Origin: Cupriavidus basilensis
GTDB taxonomy: Bacteria; Pseudomonadota; Gammaproteobacteria; Burkholderiales; Burkholderiaceae
Direction of reading: 5' to 3'
DNA length: 64,000 bases
Assembly (NCBI RefSeq): GCF_000876015.1
Contig: NZ_BBQM01000015.1
Coordinates: 62,001-126,000 of the forward strand
In this document: positions 19,227 to 26,759 of the stretch, piece after piece
Layout: every line of letters starts with the position of its first letter
How positions within the stretch are numbered: the first letter of the stretch is position 1
Notes under the pieces: generated by a model
Told to the model about the DNA's origin: nothing
The model's database searches: none
Seen by the model: only the letters and a program-made list of their open reading frames with translations
Translations under genes and position numbers: made by a program

Positions 19227-20216
19227 ATGACTTCGCACAACGCACTGCGCCGGCGCTTGCTGGCATTCGCCGCGGCGCTCGCCTGCGGCGCCGCGCCGGC
19301 CCTGCGGGCCCAGCCCGCCGCGTGGCCGACCAAGCCGGTCCGGCTGGTGGTCGGCTATTCCGCCGGCGGCGCCACCGACGTGATCGCCCGCCTTGTCGCG
19401 GTCAAGCTCGGCGAGCAGCTCGGCCAGTCGGTGGTGGTGGACAACCGCGCCGGCGCCAACAGCAACGTGGGCGCCGAACTGGTGGCCAAGTCGCCGCCGG
19501 ACGGCTACACGCTCTACGTCTACACCATCGCCAACACCATCAACGCCTCGCTGTACGACAAGCTTGGCTACGACCCGCAGAAGGACTTCGAGCCGGTCGG
19601 CCTGATCGCGCGGATTCCCAACATCCTGGTGGTCAACCCCAAGCTGCCGGTGAAGACGCTGGCCGACTACATGCGCCTGGCCAGGAGCGCGCCGGAGGGC
19701 GTGACGTTCGCCTCGTCGGGCAGCGGCTCGTCCATCCACCTGTCGGGCGAGATGTTCAAGATGCAGGCCAGGCTCAACATGCTGCACGTGCCCTACCGCG
19801 GCAGCGCGCCGGCCGTGACCGACCTGCTGGGCGGGCAGGTGCAGTCGATGTTCGACAACACGCCGTCGTCGCTGCCGCACGTGAAGGCCGGCCGGCTGCG
19901 CGCCATCGCCATCACCAGCGCGCAGCGCTCGCCGCTGCTGCCCGACGTGCCGACCGTGGCGGAGTCTGGTTTTCCCGGCTTCGACGTGCAGTCGTGGTTC
20001 GCGCTCGCCGCGCCGGCGGGCACGCCGCAGCCGGTGGTCGAGCGGCTCAACGCCGCGCTGGGCAAGGTGCTGGCCATGCCGGACGTGCGCCAGCGCCTGC
20101 AGGACCTGGCGGCCACGCCCGAGCCCGGCACGCCGGACCAGCTGCGCAAGCTGATCGCATCCGAAACCAGGCGCTGGCGCGATGTCGTCAAGCAGTCCGG
20201 CGCCAAAGCCGAATAA
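19227..20216 (+). CDS. Bug-family tripartite tricarboxylate transporter substrate-binding protein
   Basis: A 329-residue periplasmic binding protein of the Bug family, which is greatly expanded in Burkholderiales. It has a signal peptide (residues 1-27), then WPTKPVRLVVGYSAGGATDVIAR, the classic first motif, here followed by VVVDNRAGANSNVGAE and PPDGYTLY. ATG 19227 follows AGGAG. No TctA/TctB membrane subunits are nearby, as is common for Bug proteins, so it may work with a distant transporter. It heads the CoA-catabolic operon and probably captures its carboxylate substrate. Confidence 0.92.
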   Translation: MTSHNALRRRLLAFAAALACGAAPALRAQPAAWPTKPVRLVVGYSAGGATDVIARLVAVKLGEQLGQSVVVDNRAGANSNVGAELVAKSPPDGYTLYVYTIANTINASLYDKLGYDPQKDFEPVGLIARIPNILVVNPKLPVKTLADYMRLARSAPEGVTFASSGSGSSIHLSGEMFKMQARLNMLHVPYRGSAPAVTDLLGGQVQSMFDNTPSSLPHVKAGRLRAIAITSAQRSPLLPDVPTVAESGFPGFDVQSWFALAAPAGTPQPVVERLNAALGKVLAMPDVRQRLQDLAATPEPGTPDQLRKLIASETRRWRDVVKQSGAKAE

Positions 20217-20230
20217 GGAGGATTTACCGC

Positions 20231-21745
20231 ATGTTCCCGATCGATTTCTTCTGGCGCGCGGCCGCGCGCTGGCCCGGCAACATCGCCATCGACGCGCCCG
20301 AGGGCGCCATCCGCTACGACGCGCTGGCCGAGCGGGTCGCGGCGCTGGCCGCGGCGCTGGTGGCGCTGGACCCCGCGCCGCAGAGCCGCGTCGGCATCTG
20401 CGCGCGCAACAGCGCCGAGCACATCGTGGCGCTGCTGGCGGCGCTGGCCTGCGGCAAGGTCTGGGTGCCGCTCAATCCCAAGAGCACGCGGCCGGAGATC
20501 CGCCGCATCATCGACGCGACCGAGCCGTCCATCCTGGTGATCGATCCCGCCTGCGCCGGCCTGCTCGAAGGCGCGCCCGGCGAGCGCATCTACTGCGGCC
20601 CGCCGCCGGCCGGCGAGCGCACGCTGGCGGGGCTGGTGGCGCAGCATGCCGGCGCGGCGCGCCCGGTGTTCTCGCTGCCGCCCGAGGCCACGCAGGCGAT
20701 CAAGTTCACGGGCGGCACCACCGGCGCGCCCAAGGGCGTGATGCAGACCTACCGCGCGTGGATGGCCAACATCGCCAACCAGATCCACACCTGGGGCTTC
20801 GACGAGCACGAGCGCTACATCGTGGCCGCGCCGGTCACGCACGGCACCTCCACCTACCTGCTGCCGATCCTGGCGCAGGGCGGCTGCCACGTGGTGCTGG
20901 CCGAGGCCGGCGCCGAGGCCGTGCGCACCGCCTTCCGCGAGCGCGGCGGCACGGTGTGTTTCATGCCGCCCACGCTGGTCTACATGCTGATGGCGCTGCC
21001 GGGCGCCTCGCGCGCGGACTTCCCGCACCTGCGCCGCCTGATCTACGGCGGCGCGCCGATGCCGCCCGAGAAGATCCGCGAGGTGCGCGAATTCTTCGGC
21101 CCGGTGCTGGGCACCACCTACGGCCAGACCGAAGCGCCGCAGAACCTGACCGTGATGCGCCCCGAGGATTTCGAGGACGAGCGCAACTGGGCCGCCGTGG
21201 GCCGCGCCACGTGGTTCAGCGACGTGGCCGTCATGGCGCCCGACGGCCGCCTGCTGCCCGCCGGCGAGGTGGGCGAGGTGGTGGCGCGCGGCGACCTGCT
21301 GATGAGCGGCTACTGGCGCCTGCCGGAAAAGACCGCCGAGACCCTGGTGGACGGCTGGCTGCACACCGGCGACCGCGGCCTGATCGACGCGCGCGGCTAC
21401 CTGTATCTCAAGGACCGGCTCAAGGACATGGTCATCACCGGCGGCTTCAACGTCTACCCGATCGACGTCGAGAACGCGCTGGGCCAGCATCCCGCCGTGC
21501 ACGAATGCACCGTGTTCGGCGTGCCCGACGAGAAATGGGGCGAGGCGGTGCAGGCGGCGGTGGAGCTGCGCCCCGGCCAGCACGCCAGCGAGGCCGAGCT
21601 GATCGCCTTCGTGCGCGAGCGCCTGGGGCCGGTGCAGACGCCCAAGCGCATCCACTTCCATGCCAGCCTGCCGCGCTCGCCGGTGGGCAAGGTGCTCAAG
21701 ACCGCCGTGCGCGACCGCGCGCTGGCGCCCGCCGACGTATCCTGA
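20231..21745 (+). CDS. Acyl-CoA synthetase / AMP-dependent ligase
   Basis: A 504-residue adenylate-forming ligase expected to make a CoA thioester of the operon's carboxylic acid substrate. It shows the P-loop KFTGGTTGAPKGV, TTYGQTEAPQN, the TGDRGLID motif, the hinge LKDRLKDMVITGGFNVYP and the C-terminal lysine in SPVGKVLKT. ATG 20231 is preceded by AAGGAGG, the strongest ribosome site in the cluster. It starts 14 bp after the Bug gene. The substrate is not identifiable; the sequence resembles long/medium-chain and aromatic acid ligases equally. Confidence 0.9.
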   Translation: MFPIDFFWRAAARWPGNIAIDAPEGAIRYDALAERVAALAAALVALDPAPQSRVGICARNSAEHIVALLAALACGKVWVPLNPKSTRPEIRRIIDATEPSILVIDPACAGLLEGAPGERIYCGPPPAGERTLAGLVAQHAGAARPVFSLPPEATQAIKFTGGTTGAPKGVMQTYRAWMANIANQIHTWGFDEHERYIVAAPVTHGTSTYLLPILAQGGCHVVLAEAGAEAVRTAFRERGGTVCFMPPTLVYMLMALPGASRADFPHLRRLIYGGAPMPPEKIREVREFFGPVLGTTYGQTEAPQNLTVMRPEDFEDERNWAAVGRATWFSDVAVMAPDGRLLPAGEVGEVVARGDLLMSGYWRLPEKTAETLVDGWLHTGDRGLIDARGYLYLKDRLKDMVITGGFNVYPIDVENALGQHPAVHECTVFGVPDEKWGEAVQAAVELRPGQHASEAELIAFVRERLGPVQTPKRIHFHASLPRSPVGKVLKTAVRDRALAPADVS

Positions 21746-21795
21746 TCGTCCGCGCCTCCGCACCTCCGTTCCTCCGCACAACAAGAGACCAAGCC

Positions 21796-22599
21796 ATGAC
21801 CAACGCCGCTTCGAACGCCGCCACGCCCGTCACCCGCCTGTGCACGCACACGCTCACCAGCCTGCATTACCGCGATGCCGACCTGGTCGAGGACCTGATG
21901 GGCAAGCAGACCTTCACCGAGGTGATGCTGATGCAGATCCTGGGCCGCGCGCCGCGCCCGGTGGACCTGCGCATCACCGACGTGGTGCTGATCGTGCTGA
22001 TGGAGCACGGCCTCACGCCCAGCGCCATCGCCACGCGCCTGATCTACATGAGCGCGCCCGAGAACCTGCAGGGCGCCGTCGCCGCCGGCCTGCTGGCCGT
22101 GGGCAGCTCCTTCGTGGGCACGATGGAAAACTGCTCGCAGCTGCTCGACCGCATCGGCGCGGCCGCCGACCCGGATGCCGAGGCGATGGAGATCGCGCGG
22201 CACTACAAGTCCATCAAGGCCCACGTGCCCGGCTTCGGCCACCACCTGCACAAGCCGGTGGACCCGCGCGCCTACAAGCTGCTGGAGATGGGCCGCGCCG
22301 AGCCCGAGCTGGGCGGCGACAAGATCCGCGCGCTGGAGCGCCTGTCCGCGGCGGTCGACGCGGTGGCGGGGCGGCCCATCACCATCAACGCCACCGGCGC
22401 CGTGGCCGCGCTGCTGGGCGAGCTGGGCGTGCCCACGGCGGTGATGCGCGGCTTTGCCGTGATCTCGCGCGCGGCCGGGCTGGTGGCGCATATCGTCGAG
22501 GAACAGCAAAGCCCGTCGGGCCGCTTCATCTGGGATACCGTCGAGCACGCCATTCCCTACGTGGGCGAAGGCGGGCGCGCGGCGGGAGAGGGCGCATGA
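21796..22599 (+). CDS. Citryl-CoA lyase-like (short citrate synthase family) protein
   Basis: A 267-residue member of the citrate synthase superfamily, much shorter than citrate synthase (about 430), as in the proteins annotated citryl-CoA lyase. The conserved active-site segment GFGHHLHKPVDPRAYKLLE is present and keeps the His, while the N-terminal half seems trimmed. The family cleaves or forms C-C bonds next to a CoA thioester. Its stop overlaps the start of the SDR gene (ATGA), which implies translational coupling. The exact substrate is open. Confidence 0.8.
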   Translation: MTNAASNAATPVTRLCTHTLTSLHYRDADLVEDLMGKQTFTEVMLMQILGRAPRPVDLRITDVVLIVLMEHGLTPSAIATRLIYMSAPENLQGAVAAGLLAVGSSFVGTMENCSQLLDRIGAAADPDAEAMEIARHYKSIKAHVPGFGHHLHKPVDPRAYKLLEMGRAEPELGGDKIRALERLSAAVDAVAGRPITINATGAVAALLGELGVPTAVMRGFAVISRAAGLVAHIVEEQQSPSGRFIWDTVEHAIPYVGEGGRAAGEGA

Positions 22600-23435
22600 C
22601 GGCGGACGCGACGCGGGATGCGCGCCCGCCGGCGCTGCCGCTCGATCTGTCCAGGCGCACGGTATTCGTGGCGGGGGCCGGTTCGGCCGGGCCGGGCTGG
22701 AGCATCGGCCGCGCGTCGAGCGTGACCTACGCGCGGCTCGGCGCGCGGGTCTGCGTGGTGGACCGCGACGCGGCCTCGGCCGCGGAAACCACCGCATTGA
22801 TCCGCGCCGAAGGCGGCACGGCCGAGACCTTCGTCGGCGACGTCGCCGTGGAGGACGACGTGGTGCGCCTGTTCGCCGAGGCGCGCGAGCACTTCGGCGT
22901 GGTGGACGTGCTCCATCACAACGTCGGCATCGGCAAGACCGGCGGCCCGCTGGAGACCAGCGCGGCCGACTTCGACCGCATCCACGCCGTCAACGTGCGC
23001 AGCCTGCTGCTGGCCAGCCAGCAGGTGCTGCCCGACATGGTGGCGCGCGGGCGCGGCGCCATCGTCGCGATCTCGTCGGTGGCCGGCATGCGCTACCTGG
23101 GTTATCCGCACCTGGCCTACAACGTGACCAAGGCGGCGGTGATCCAGTTCACGCGCATGCTGGCGCAGCAGTACGCGCCGCACGGCGTGCGCGCCAACAC
23201 GGTGGTGCCGGGCCTGATCGACACGCCGCGCATCGCCACCACGGTGGCCGGCATGTTCTCCGCGACCAGCCTGGAGCAGGCGAAGGAAGCGCGCGCCGCG
23301 CAGGTGCCGCTGGGCCGCATGGGCAGCGCGTGGGAGGTGGCGCACGCCTGCGCGTTCCTGGCCTCGGACGCGGCCGCCTACGTCACCGGCACCGAGCTGG
23401 TGGTGGACGGCGGCATCACCGGCAAGTACGTGTAG
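22596..23435 (+). CDS. Short-chain dehydrogenase/reductase
   Basis: A 279-residue classical SDR: the nucleotide-binding loop GAGSAGPGWSIG is longer than the usual TGxxxGIG, the structural HHNVGIG replaces NNAG, and the catalytic Ser (ISSVAGM) and YxxxK (YNVTK) are intact. The C-terminal SDAAAYVTGTELVVDGG is typical. It probably oxidises a hydroxyacyl intermediate in the same pathway, since it overlaps the lyase gene by four bases. It is the last gene of the plus-strand operon. Confidence 0.9.
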   Translation: MTADATRDARPPALPLDLSRRTVFVAGAGSAGPGWSIGRASSVTYARLGARVCVVDRDAASAAETTALIRAEGGTAETFVGDVAVEDDVVRLFAEAREHFGVVDVLHHNVGIGKTGGPLETSAADFDRIHAVNVRSLLLASQQVLPDMVARGRGAIVAISSVAGMRYLGYPHLAYNVTKAAVIQFTRMLAQQYAPHGVRANTVVPGLIDTPRIATTVAGMFSATSLEQAKEARAAQVPLGRMGSAWEVAHACAFLASDAAAYVTGTELVVDGGITGKYV

Positions 23436-23465
23436 CGCGCGCTGGCATGGTCGGCATGCCGGCGG

Positions 23466-24260
23466 TCAGTAGCCCTGGGCGCCGCCGCCGGCCGGCGCCT
23501 GCCCGGCGCGCATCTGCGTCACCACCTGGCGGGCGCCGGCGGCCATCAGGCGCGCGTCGGAGCCGACCGTGACGAAGCGGAAGCCCTGCCCGATGCGGCG
23601 CAGCGCCGCTTCCGGCGCGCCGTTGTGGATGCCGGCGACCACGCCGTGCGCCTGCGCGCGCGCCAGCACGTGGGCGATGGCGGCGGCCACCGGCGGATCG
23701 ACGTCGTCGAAGACCGGGCGGCAGCCGAGCGCGAGCGAAAGGTCGGACGGGCCGATGTAGACCGCGTCCAGCCCCGGCACCGAGAGGATCGCGTCGAGAT
23801 TGTCCAGCCCTTGCCGGGTTTCGATCATGGCGAAGGTGACGATGGTCTCGTTGGCGCGCTCGGGATAATCGGCGCCGCCGTAGAGCAGCGCGCGGATCGG
23901 CCCGAAGCTGCGCGAGCCCAGCGGCGGGTAGTGCGTGGCGGCGACGAAGCGCTCCGCGTCCTCGCGCGTGTTGATCATCGGGCAGATCACGCCGTAGGCG
24001 CCGGCGTCCAGCACCTTCATCAGGATGCCGGGCTCGTTCCACGGCACGCGCGCCACCGGCACGGTGTCGGTGGTGGACACGGCGGTAAACAGCGCGAGCG
24101 CGTCGCGGTAGTCGAGCGCGCCGTGCTGGAGGTCCACGGTCAGGGAATCCCAGCCCTGGTGCGCCATCGTCTCGGCCGCGAAGCTGCTGGGGATGGAGAG
24201 CCAGCCATTGACCACGGCCTGGTCGGCCGCCCACATCTTTCGAATCCGGTTCTCGCGCAT
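23466..24260 (-). CDS. HpcH/HpaI-family aldolase
   Basis: A 264-residue metal-dependent class II aldolase of the HpcH/HpaI family, which cleaves 4-hydroxy-2-oxo acids or related products to pyruvate plus an aldehyde. Seen motifs are LTVDLQHGALDY, the pyruvate-binding Arg in VARVPWNE, the metal ligands in MIETRQGLDNLD and GPSDLSLALG. ATG 24260 lies after AGGAG. It converges on the SDR (30 bp between stop codons) and lies downstream of the FAH/VOC genes. Confidence 0.9.
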   Translation of the reverse strand: MRENRIRKMWAADQAVVNGWLSIPSSFAAETMAHQGWDSLTVDLQHGALDYRDALALFTAVSTTDTVPVARVPWNEPGILMKVLDAGAYGVICPMINTREDAERFVAATHYPPLGSRSFGPIRALLYGGADYPERANETIVTFAMIETRQGLDNLDAILSVPGLDAVYIGPSDLSLALGCRPVFDDVDPPVAAAIAHVLARAQAHGVVAGIHNGAPEAALRRIGQGFRFVTVGSDARLMAAGARQVVTQMRAGQAPAGGGAQGY

Positions 24261-24393
24261 CGGGCTTTGTCTCCTGGCTGGTCTTCGCCAGGCGACACGT
24301 GCCCCCGGCGTGTTCTCGACGGCGGATCGCGGCGATCCGCGCTGCTGCGGGGAAGTATAAGCCGGGGATAGCCGGGTTTGGGCCGGCCTCGCT

Positions 24394-24419
24394 CCCCTCT
24401 CCCGCTCGCGGGAGAGGGG
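24394..24419. repeat. Hairpin repeat, second copy of CCCCTCTCCC family
   Basis: Arms CCCCTCTCCCGC and GCGGGAGAGGGG (24394-24405 / 24408-24419) form a hairpin in the gap between the aldolase and the FAH gene. It shares its core with the 6271-6311 element and is followed by a partial extra copy (GGGGGAGAGGG), so it looks like a dispersed intergenic repeat. Confidence 0.55.
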
Positions 24420-24497
24420 TCGGGGGAGAGGGCCAGCGCTGGCGAATGCTGTCGGACTGGAAAAAACCGTCCGCTTGCGATGCCTGACCCCGCTGCC

Positions 24498-25193
24498 TCA
24501 GCGCTTGCCGACCGTGAACGCGATCTCGCCCACGCCTTCCACGCCCGCCGTCACCTTGTCGCCCTGGCGCAGTTCGCCCACGCCGGCCGGGGTGCCGGTG
24601 AAGATCAGGTCGCCGGGGGCCAGGGTCACGCTCTGCGAGACATAGGCGATCACGTCCGCGACCGGCCAGATCAGTTCGTCGAGGTTGCCGTCCTGGCGGG
24701 TCTCGCCGTTGACCGCGAGCCAGATGCGGCCCTTGGCCGGATGGCCGACGCTGGCCACCGGGTGCAGCGGGCCGCTTGGGCCGGAGGCGTCGAAGCTCTT
24801 GGACCAGTCCCACGGCCGGCTCATCTTCTTGGCCACGTCCTGCAGGTCGCGGCGGGTCATGTCCACGCCCACGGCGTAGCCCCACACGAAATCCAGCGCC
24901 TGCTCGGGCTTGATGTCGGCGCCGCCCTTGCCGATCGCCACCACCAGCTCGATCTCGTGGTGCAGGTTCCCGGTCAGCGGCGGGTAGGCCACGGTGCCTT
25001 CGGCCGGCACCACGGCGTCGGCCGGCTTGGTGAAGAAGAACGGCGGATCGCGGTCGGGGTCGTTGCCGAACTCACGCGCGTGCGCGGCGTAGTTGCGGCC
25101 GACGCAGAACACGCGGCGGATGGGGAAGCGGGCATCGCTGCCGGCCACGGCGACGCTCGCCTGGGCGGGCGGCTGGATCACGAAATCGGTCAT
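24498..25193 (-). CDS. Fumarylacetoacetate hydrolase family protein (fumarylpyruvate hydrolase-like)
   Basis: A 231-residue FAH-family enzyme. The metal-binding Glu pair and Asp are seen in HHEIELVVAIG and GYAVGVDMTRRDLQ, with WDWSKSFDASGPSGPL and IFTGTPAGVGEL further on. The size and these motifs match fumarylpyruvate hydrolases and related acylpyruvases, which hydrolyse C-C bonds of 1,3-dioxo acids. MTDFVIQPP at 25193 is the likely start; the longer open frame covers the next gene's 3' end. It follows the VOC gene in the same direction. Confidence 0.85.
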   Translation of the reverse strand: MTDFVIQPPAQASVAVAGSDARFPIRRVFCVGRNYAAHAREFGNDPDRDPPFFFTKPADAVVPAEGTVAYPPLTGNLHHEIELVVAIGKGGADIKPEQALDFVWGYAVGVDMTRRDLQDVAKKMSRPWDWSKSFDASGPSGPLHPVASVGHPAKGRIWLAVNGETRQDGNLDELIWPVADVIAYVSQSVTLAPGDLIFTGTPAGVGELRQGDKVTAGVEGVGEIAFTVGKR

Positions 25194-25282
25194 CTTGGAA
25201 TCCGTAGGTGAGGGGGCTTGGAAAAATGCGCCGGAACGATCCGGCGCCTGCTTGGCAAACGTGGCTTGCGGCCTGGCGGCAC

Positions 25283-25705
25283 TTACTTGGCGAACACCTG
25301 GCTGAGGTCGCCGAAGGCCTTGAACTCGAGCGCGTTGCCCGACGGATCGAGGAAGAACATGGTGGCCTGCTCGCCGACCTGTCCCTTGAAGCGCACGTGC
25401 GGCTCGATCACGAACTGCGTATCGGCCGCGCGCAGCCTGTCGGCCAGCGCTTCCCATTCGGGCATCGGCAGGATCGCGCCGAAGTGGCGCACCGGCACCT
25501 CGTCGCCGTCCACCGCGCTGGTGGCGCGATGGCCGCATTCCTGCGGCGCCAGGTGCGCCACCACCTGGTGGCCGTAGAAATCGAAGTCGATCCAGGCGTC
25601 GGAGCTGCGGCCTTCGGGGCAGCCGAGCAGGCCGCCGTAGAAGCGGCGCGCTTGCGCCAGGTCGTTGACGGGAAAGGCGAGGTGAAACAGCGGGATGGCG
25701 CTCAT
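25283..25705 (-). CDS. VOC-family protein (glyoxalase/dioxygenase fold)
   Basis: A 140-residue single-unit vicinal-oxygen-chelate protein: [22 protein letters not shown] at the start and [15 protein letters not shown] at the end give the paired beta-alpha-beta modules with a His and a Glu as metal ligands. It may be a small lyase, isomerase or resistance protein. It is the first gene of the minus-strand VOC-FAH unit, divergent from the LysR regulator, so it is probably part of the same catabolic route. Confidence 0.85.
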   Translation of the reverse strand: MSAIPLFHLAFPVNDLAQARRFYGGLLGCPEGRSSDAWIDFDFYGHQVVAHLAPQECGHRATSAVDGDEVPVRHFGAILPMPEWEALADRLRAADTQFVIEPHVRFKGQVGEQATMFFLDPSGNALEFKAFGDLSQVFAK

Positions 25706-25779
25706 CGGGGGCTCTCGGGGGGACGGGTTGGCCGGTTCCGCGCCGCGGCCGGCGCGGCGCTGGTCCGTTGATTGTAATC

Positions 25780-25815
25780 AGCAGAACTCGTAATATGAAA
25801 CGAATGTTTTCTGCT
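25780..25815. promoter_or_regulatory. Candidate LysR operator in divergent VOC/lysR region
   Basis: The inverted repeat AGCAGAA (25780-25786) ... TTCTGCT (25809-25815) lies in an AT-rich stretch of the 133-bp gap between the divergent VOC and LysR genes. Its location is the usual one for a LysR-type regulator controlling its neighbour and itself. Confidence 0.45.
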
Positions 25816-25838
25816 CTGAGTATCGAAAGTTTCTATAT

Positions 25839-26759
25839 ATGATCCGCTACTTCCAGACCTTCCTCGTGGCCGCCGAGACGGCCTCCTTCTCCGCGGCCGG
25901 CGCGCGGCTCGGGCTGACCCAGTCCGCCGTCAGCACGCAGATCCGCCGGCTCGAGGAAGACCTGGGCTGCACGCTGTTCGACCGCGCCGGCAAATCGGTC
26001 GCGCTGAGCGGGGACGGGCGCCGCCTGCTGCCGGAGGCGCGCCGCTTCATCGACCTGTACGAGTCGATGAAGGGCCACGCGCAATCGGCCCCCGACACCG
26101 CGCCGCTGGACCTGGGCGCGGTCTCCACCGTGCAGGCCGCGTTGCTGCCGCGCGCGATGAAGCGCTTCCGCGACGGCTTTCCGAAGACGCACGTCAACGT
26201 CGTCCCCGGCATGTCCACCCAGCTGCTCACGCAGGTGGACGCGCGCGAGCTCGACGTGGCCGTGCTGGTCAAGCCGCGGCTGGGCATCCCGCCGGAGCTG
26301 AAGTGGGTGCCGCTGATGCAGGAGCGCTTCGTCGGCATCGCGCCCAGGGGCGCGCCGCGCGACCTCAAGGCCGCGCTGGCGGCGCTGCCGTTCATCCGCT
26401 ACAACCGCCATTCGATGGGCGGCCAGCTGGTGGACCGCTACCTGCGCCGGCACCGGCTGTGGGTGGACGGCGGCATGGAGCTGGACGAGCCGGCGGTGAT
26501 CCTGCAGATGGTGAGCGAAGGCTTGGGCTGCGCCATCATCCCGGCCGAGCTGGTGCCGCTCGGGCGCACGCGCAACGTGGTGGAGATCCCGCTGCCGGGC
26601 GAGCCGATGTTCCGCGAGATCGGCGTGCTGGTGCGACAGTCGGCGCTCAAGCGGGCGCCGGTGGCGGGGCTGATCGAGGCGCTGGTGGCGGTGGCGGCGC
26701 AGGCGCGAGAGCGCCCGCGGGCCGGCGGCGGCGCGCCTAGAGCGCGTAGCGCACGGTGA
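25839..26759 (+). CDS. LysR-family transcriptional regulator
   Basis: A 306-residue LysR regulator with the N-terminal HTH (IRYFQTFLVAAETASFSAAG then GLTQSAVSTQIRRLEEDLG) and a C-terminal effector domain. It is divergent from the VOC/FAH genes and presumably activates them. The 3' end is odd: its last 23 bases overlap, tail to tail, the end of the TonB receptor gene, and the C-terminus (ERPRAGGGAPRARSAR) is a low-complexity extension that may be read-through added by loss of an earlier stop. Confidence 0.9.
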   Translation: MIRYFQTFLVAAETASFSAAGARLGLTQSAVSTQIRRLEEDLGCTLFDRAGKSVALSGDGRRLLPEARRFIDLYESMKGHAQSAPDTAPLDLGAVSTVQAALLPRAMKRFRDGFPKTHVNVVPGMSTQLLTQVDARELDVAVLVKPRLGIPPELKWVPLMQERFVGIAPRGAPRDLKAALAALPFIRYNRHSMGGQLVDRYLRRHRLWVDGGMELDEPAVILQMVSEGLGCAIIPAELVPLGRTRNVVEIPLPGEPMFREIGVLVRQSALKRAPVAGLIEALVAVAAQARERPRAGGGAPRARSAR

